This document shows positions 60,800-64,000 of a DNA stretch of 64,000 bases, piece by piece. The notes under the pieces were generated by a model. The model did not search any database, had not been told where the DNA came from, and saw only the letters and a program-made list of their open reading frames with translations. How positions within the stretch are numbered: the stretch's first letter is position 1; every line of letters begins with the position of its first letter. The stretch lies in IMG/VR virus record IMGVR_UViG_3300048924_000619, positions 30,138-94,137 of that record; one strand, 5' to 3'. The position numbers and the translations under genes were made by a program. This stretch comes from a virus.

Positions 60800-61408
60800 A
60801 TGGCTGGCACGCTGACCATCTCGAACGCCCAAAGGAAGCTGAGCACGCTCGGCCTCTATGCTGGCGCCGCAGATGGTGACTGCGGCCCGAAGACCTGGGC
60901 CGCGCTCTTCGCCCATCAAGGTGCGCGGCCAGATTTGGCGGCGCAGTTCGGCGCGGCGATGGCCGAGTACGGCCGGGACATCGACACCCCGCTCGAGGTT
61001 ATCTATTTCCTGGCCCAAGCCGGGCACGAAACGCAGGGCTTCAGGTACCTGACCGAAGTCGGCGGGCCGGGGTACTGCTCTCGCTACGACTGCCGCAAAG
61101 ACCTGGGCAACAGCCGTCCTGGGGACGGCTATCGCTTCCGCGGCCGCGGCATCTTCCAGATCACCGGCCGCGCCAATTACCTGACCATGAGCACCAAGCT
61201 CGGCGTCGACCTCCTCGCCGAGCCGGCCCGCGCCGCCGAGCCGGAGATCGCCATCCGCACGGCGCTCGAGTTCTGGCGCTCGCGTGGCCTCGGCAAGCTG
61301 GCCGCGGCCGACTACGGCGCGGAGATCACTCAACGGATCAACGGCGGCCAGAACGGGGCGGTTGACCGCCAGACGCGCGCCGCAAAGCTGAAGGCGCTTT
61401 TCGCGTGA
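60800..61408 (+). CDS. endolysin, GH19 chitinase-type with peptidoglycan-binding start
   Basis: 202 residues, no signal peptide. Residues 3-40 resemble a peptidoglycan-binding module (AQRKLSTLGLYAGAADGDCGPKTWAALF). Residues about 45-200 match GH19 phage lysozymes: YFLAQAGHETQGFRYLTE, with the catalytic Glu near 76, and YRFRGRGIFQITGRANY (second acid nearby). It cuts the glycan strands once a holin opens the membrane. First gene of the lysis cassette. Confidence 0.9.
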   Translation: MAGTLTISNAQRKLSTLGLYAGAADGDCGPKTWAALFAHQGARPDLAAQFGAAMAEYGRDIDTPLEVIYFLAQAGHETQGFRYLTEVGGPGYCSRYDCRKDLGNSRPGDGYRFRGRGIFQITGRANYLTMSTKLGVDLLAEPARAAEPEIAIRTALEFWRSRGLGKLAAADYGAEITQRINGGQNGAVDRQTRAAKLKALFA

Positions 61409-61488
61409 TCAGAGCATCTACGGTCAAGGTCTATCTCGTCGTGGCTGCGGTAGTCGCCTGCGCCGCCTACCGTTGGGGGTGCGCATGA
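61405..61488 (+). CDS. 27-residue single-span membrane peptide
   Basis: GTG 61405 overlaps the endolysin stop as GTGA, and its own TGA overlaps the next ATG. Sequence: a short basic start (VIRASTVK), a hydrophobic helix (VYLVVAAVVACAAY) and RWGCA. Two translational couplings and its membrane helix make it a probable real gene, perhaps an auxiliary holin or antiholin. Confidence 0.55.
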   Translation: MIRASTVKVYLVVAAVVACAAYRWGCA

Positions 61489-61727
61489 ACCGCGCGCTCA
61501 GGGCGGCCATTCGCGTCCAGGAGATCGCCCTTTGCGTGGTGCGCAAGTGGTGGCGGCCCTGCATCTGCCTGGGCATTGCCGGCTCGATCATCAACGTCGG
61601 CATCGTCCTGCCAATCACCACCAAGACCTATCCCGACCTCACGGGGCTCGCTGCCCTGATTGCCGCTGCGGCGCCGTTCGGTGTGATGCGCGGCCTCGAG
61701 AAGAAATGGGGCTCGAACGATGCCTAA
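61485..61727 (+). CDS. putative holin
   Basis: 80 residues from ATG 61485. Two hydrophobic segments (about 25-45, CICLGIAGSIINVGIVLPI, and 52-70, LTGLAALIAAAAPFGVM), a basic start (NRALRAAIRVQ) and a charged C-terminus (RGLEKKWGSNDA). It lies between endolysin and Rz-like genes, the expected place for the holin. Function assigned by topology and position. Confidence 0.65.
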   Translation: MNRALRAAIRVQEIALCVVRKWWRPCICLGIAGSIINVGIVLPITTKTYPDLTGLAALIAAAAPFGVMRGLEKKWGSNDA

Positions 61728-62154
61728 GCTCTCCTTCAGCGGCATCGCGGGCTCCGTCGGCGGTTTCCTGCTGAGGCACTGGGTGTGGTTCGCCCTCGCC
61801 GGCGCGCTGCTGTGCGCCAGGCACTATCAGGGACAGAGCGCCGGCCTCACGACCCAGCTCAGCGCCGTGACCAGCGAGCGCGACACCGCCGTTCAGCGCG
61901 CCACCGAATGGAAGGCCGCCGTCGAGGCCGACCGGGCGCTCGCCGAGAAGACGGCCGCGGCCCACGCCGACGAAACCAACCGCCTCATCGATTTGGCCCG
62001 ATCCGCGGGCGCCGCCAAACAGGGGATCGCCAATGCGCCGGGCGCTGCTGATCGCTTCCGTTATTCCGATGCTGCTTACGGCTTCATGCGGGCACGTCCC
62101 GCTCAAGCTGCCGGGGGCGCCGGGCAAGCCGCTTCCGACTTGGGTGGCCGCTGA
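61720..62154 (+). CDS. Rz-like inner-membrane spanin subunit
   Basis: 144 residues, 8-nt overlap with the holin gene. N-terminal membrane anchor (about 18-35, HWVWFALAGALLCA), then a periplasmic coiled coil (TTQLSAVTSERDTAVQRATEWKAAVEADRALAEKTAA) and a Gly/Ala-rich end. The outer-membrane partner gene is nested in the +1 frame of its last 122 nt, the classical Rz/Rz1 layout. Fuses inner and outer membrane in the last step of lysis. Confidence 0.85.
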   Translation: MPKLSFSGIAGSVGGFLLRHWVWFALAGALLCARHYQGQSAGLTTQLSAVTSERDTAVQRATEWKAAVEADRALAEKTAAAHADETNRLIDLARSAGAAKQGIANAPGAADRFRYSDAAYGFMRARPAQAAGGAGQAASDLGGR

Positions 62155-62323
62155 CTTCGACTGCGGCGACGAGCCCGGAGCTCCGCCGCAGGACACCACC
62201 AAGGGCGTGGTCGAGGCCTACCAGACGGACGCGCTGTCCTGGGGCCGGACCTGCGGCACGAAACTGAAGGCTAGGGGCGCCGACGCGTCCCGCTATGGGC
62301 TGCTGGGGGTCAAGTCAAAGTGA
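62033..62323 (+). CDS. Rz1-like outer-membrane spanin lipoprotein
   Basis: 96 residues. Signal peptide MRRALLIASVIPMLLTASC with lipobox LTAS-C, mature from Cys 19, then a Pro-rich segment (HVPLKLPGAPGKPLPTW) typical of o-spanins. The remaining 50 residues are longer than in lambda Rz1. Overlaps the Rz-like gene by 122 nt in another frame. Confidence 0.85.
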   Translation: MRRALLIASVIPMLLTASCGHVPLKLPGAPGKPLPTWVAADFDCGDEPGAPPQDTTKGVVEAYQTDALSWGRTCGTKLKARGADASRYGLLGVKSK

Positions 62324-62646
62324 GCGAGTACGCGTGGGTGTTCGGAGCCGGATCGCTCCTGCTGGCCTTCCTGACCTTCTACGGCGGATGGGTGCTTGCT
62401 CGGTATCGCGGCGAGAGCGCGGCGAAGGACGCCAAGGAGGCGCTCGCCAAGATCGATGCCGCCAGGGCAGAGCTGCACGCGCGCATCGACAGCCTCAACG
62501 CCGACCTCGCGGCCTTCAAGGAGCACGTGGCCCGAGATTACGCCTCCAATCGCATGATCGAGCAGATGGAGGCCCGGCTCGTAGCCGCGATCAACAGGCT
62601 CGGCGACCGCCTCGACCGGGCTTTCGACCGTGTGGGCAAGGAGTGA
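62320..62646 (+). CDS. membrane-anchored coiled-coil protein of the lysis cassette
   Basis: 108 residues, GTG 62320 overlapping the previous stop as GTGA. One N-terminal membrane span (about 6-24, FGAGSLLLAFLTFYGGWVL), then a long coiled coil (AKDAKEALAKIDAARAELHARIDSLNADLAAFKEHVARDY ... IEQMEARLVAAINRLGDRLDRAF). Could be an antiholin or a second spanin-like element; no recognised family. Confidence 0.55.
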   Translation: MSEYAWVFGAGSLLLAFLTFYGGWVLARYRGESAAKDAKEALAKIDAARAELHARIDSLNADLAAFKEHVARDYASNRMIEQMEARLVAAINRLGDRLDRAFDRVGKE

Positions 62647-62650
62647 TAGC

Positions 62651-64000
62651 GTGACGCTGCGGCTCATTCCGACCGAAGAAGACCTCACCTGTCTCGACCT
62701 CGAGAGCCTCAAGCCGTACGCCAACCCGCGCCGCCTGCAGTACATTGAAGCCGTGCTCGAGCACGGCGGCGTGCGCGCGGCCGGCCGGGCGATCGGCGTC
62801 GACCATGGGGCCATCTCCAGGGGGATCCAGAAGTGTCGCGCCGAGGCCGCGCAGGCCGCCCGCCAGGCCGCCATCGCCCCGCGAGGTACGGATGGCTTTG
62901 TCGTCCGGGAGATCACCACGGCGTACGACGCTGATGGCGAGGTTGATGGCGAATGGGTCCGCGAAGGACCGGAGCCGGTCCTGGGGCACGGCGGCGAGCT
63001 CGAGGGCCCCGCGCGCGACGGCCACGATGGCTGGAAGATCCAGGGCGTCTCAACCTACTATGGCGCCGGCGGCGAGGTGCGCGGCCAATGGGTGAAGACC
63101 AAGGCTGACGAAGCCGCCCGCCTCCAGGGGATCGAGGCCGCGCTCGCCAAGCTGGCGCACAACAACGCACCGCGGTTGGCCCCGCTCCCGGCGCCGGCGC
63201 ATTCCCTGCGCCACCTCCTGAACCTCTATATCTTCACCGACTACCACTTGGGCATGCGCGCCTGGGCGGAGGAGGGCGGCGCCGACTGGGATCTCCAGAT
63301 CGCGGAAGAGCTCATCCTCAAGTGCTTTGAGCACATGGTTGCGAGCGCGCCGGCGGCCCGCGTCGGCTTCATCGCGCAACTCGGCGACTTCTTGCACTTC
63401 GACGGTCTGCTGCCCCTGACGCCAACAAGCCGGCACGTGGTCGACGCCGCGGCCCACTACGAGGCGATCGTCGATGCGGCGATCCGGATCATGCAGAAGC
63501 TGATCGACTTCGCGCTGCACCGCCACGACGAGGTCGTCGTGTTGGGCGCTGAGGGCAACCACGACATCGCCGGGTCGATGTGGATGCGGCCGGTGCTGCG
63601 GGCGCTCTATCAGAACGAGCCGCGCGTGAAGGTCATCCGGAGCGCCTCGCCGTTCTACGCCTACGAGTTCGGCAAGAACATGCTCGCCTTCCACCACGGC
63701 CACCTGAAGAAGAAGGAGCAGCTGCCCGTCCTCTTCGCCGATCGGTATGACGAGATGTGGGGCCGGACGAAGAAGCGCTACGCCCACACCGGACACTACC
63801 ACCACGAGGTCGTGGTGAAGGAAGAGAGCGGGATGCGGGTCATCCAGCACCCGACGCTCGCGCCCAGCGATAGCCATTCGTCGCGCAGCGGCTTCAGCCT
63901 GAACGGTCGCCAGACCGTGGCCATCACGTACCATGAGCGGTTCGGCAAGGCCTGGGAACAGGTGGTCACGCCGGAGATGTTGGAGCCGCTGGCGGCCTGA
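62651..64000 (+). CDS. HTH-metallophosphoesterase fusion protein
   Basis: 449 residues, GTG 62651 chosen because AAGGAG stands 7 nt upstream. Residues about 20-60 form an HTH (LQYIEAVLEHGGVRAAGRAIGVDHGAISRGIQKC), like a terminase-small or resolvase-type DNA-binding domain. Residues about 190-400 are a calcineurin-type phosphoesterase: TDYHLG, QLGDFLHFD (GD), GAEGNHDI (GNHD), FHHGHLK (GH), and TGHYHHE (GHxH). It would hydrolyse phosphoester bonds, probably of nucleic acid. The gene ends exactly at the window end with TGA. Confidence 0.85.
   Translation: MTLRLIPTEEDLTCLDLESLKPYANPRRLQYIEAVLEHGGVRAAGRAIGVDHGAISRGIQKCRAEAAQAARQAAIAPRGTDGFVVREITTAYDADGEVDGEWVREGPEPVLGHGGELEGPARDGHDGWKIQGVSTYYGAGGEVRGQWVKTKADEAARLQGIEAALAKLAHNNAPRLAPLPAPAHSLRHLLNLYIFTDYHLGMRAWAEEGGADWDLQIAEELILKCFEHMVASAPAARVGFIAQLGDFLHFDGLLPLTPTSRHVVDAAAHYEAIVDAAIRIMQKLIDFALHRHDEVVVLGAEGNHDIAGSMWMRPVLRALYQNEPRVKVIRSASPFYAYEFGKNMLAFHHGHLKKKEQLPVLFADRYDEMWGRTKKRYAHTGHYHHEVVVKEESGMRVIQHPTLAPSDSHSSRSGFSLNGRQTVAITYHERFGKAWEQVVTPEMLEPLAA

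Overview
The window is a contiguous piece of a high-GC tailed-phage genome with a contractile tail (myovirus morphology). It holds about 70 densely packed genes, most joined by ATGA, GTGA or TGATG start/stop overlaps. An alphaproteobacterial host, perhaps from the Caulobacterales, is inferred from two things: a winged-helix protein very close in sequence to the CtrA output domain, and a circularly permuted two-piece tmRNA, a form typical of that class. No integrase or repressor is visible, so lifestyle cannot be read from this window.

Layout. 1-3.5 kb: ParB-fold protein, CtrA-like winged helix, RecD/Dda-type helicase and small proteins. 3.6-7.8 kb: SSB, putative small terminase, GpA-type large terminase and an unknown protein. 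7.8-10.4 kb: membrane protein, then about 1.8 kb of RNA-only sequence with a tRNA-Met, a permuted tmRNA and other strongly structured sequence punctuated by five copies of one hairpin. 10.4-18 kb: portal, then two proteins with GH16-like glycosidase folds, one of 1566 residues. 18-24 kb: O-acyltransferase (minus strand), zeta-toxin-domain protein, SpoT/MESH1-like HD hydrolase, Mu F-like head protein, InPase-like protein and a Pro/Ala-rich coiled-coil protein (minus strand). 24-35 kb: two giant polyvalent proteins, one a DarB-like methylase-helicase and one a helicase. 35-37 kb: MT-A70 methylase, DnaA-domain-IV-like protein and dATP/dGTP diphosphohydrolase. 37-44 kb: prohead protease, scaffold, major capsid, decoration and connector genes. 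44-60.8 kb: sheath, tube, frameshifted chaperone, tape measure, hub, spike, wedge and fibre/tip genes. 60.8-62.7 kb: lysis cassette with GH19 endolysin, membrane peptides and Rz/Rz1. 62.7-64 kb: metallophosphoesterase with an HTH.

The two strongest unusual signals are non-protein. First, a directional motif GTCGTGACNNNA recurs 19 times at gene or operon starts, most often exactly 14 nt before the ATG and usually without a clear Shine-Dalgarno sequence. It looks like a phage-specific promoter or start-associated element. Second, a complete permuted tmRNA precursor (acceptor piece, intervening sequence, coding piece with tag LNDNYPIAQAIAA) is carried by the phage. The cargo-type genes (acyltransferase, lipoprotein, HD hydrolase operon) lack the motif and instead show sigma-70-like promoters. 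Two of these overlap the same near-palindrome GTCTACCGGYATAC.
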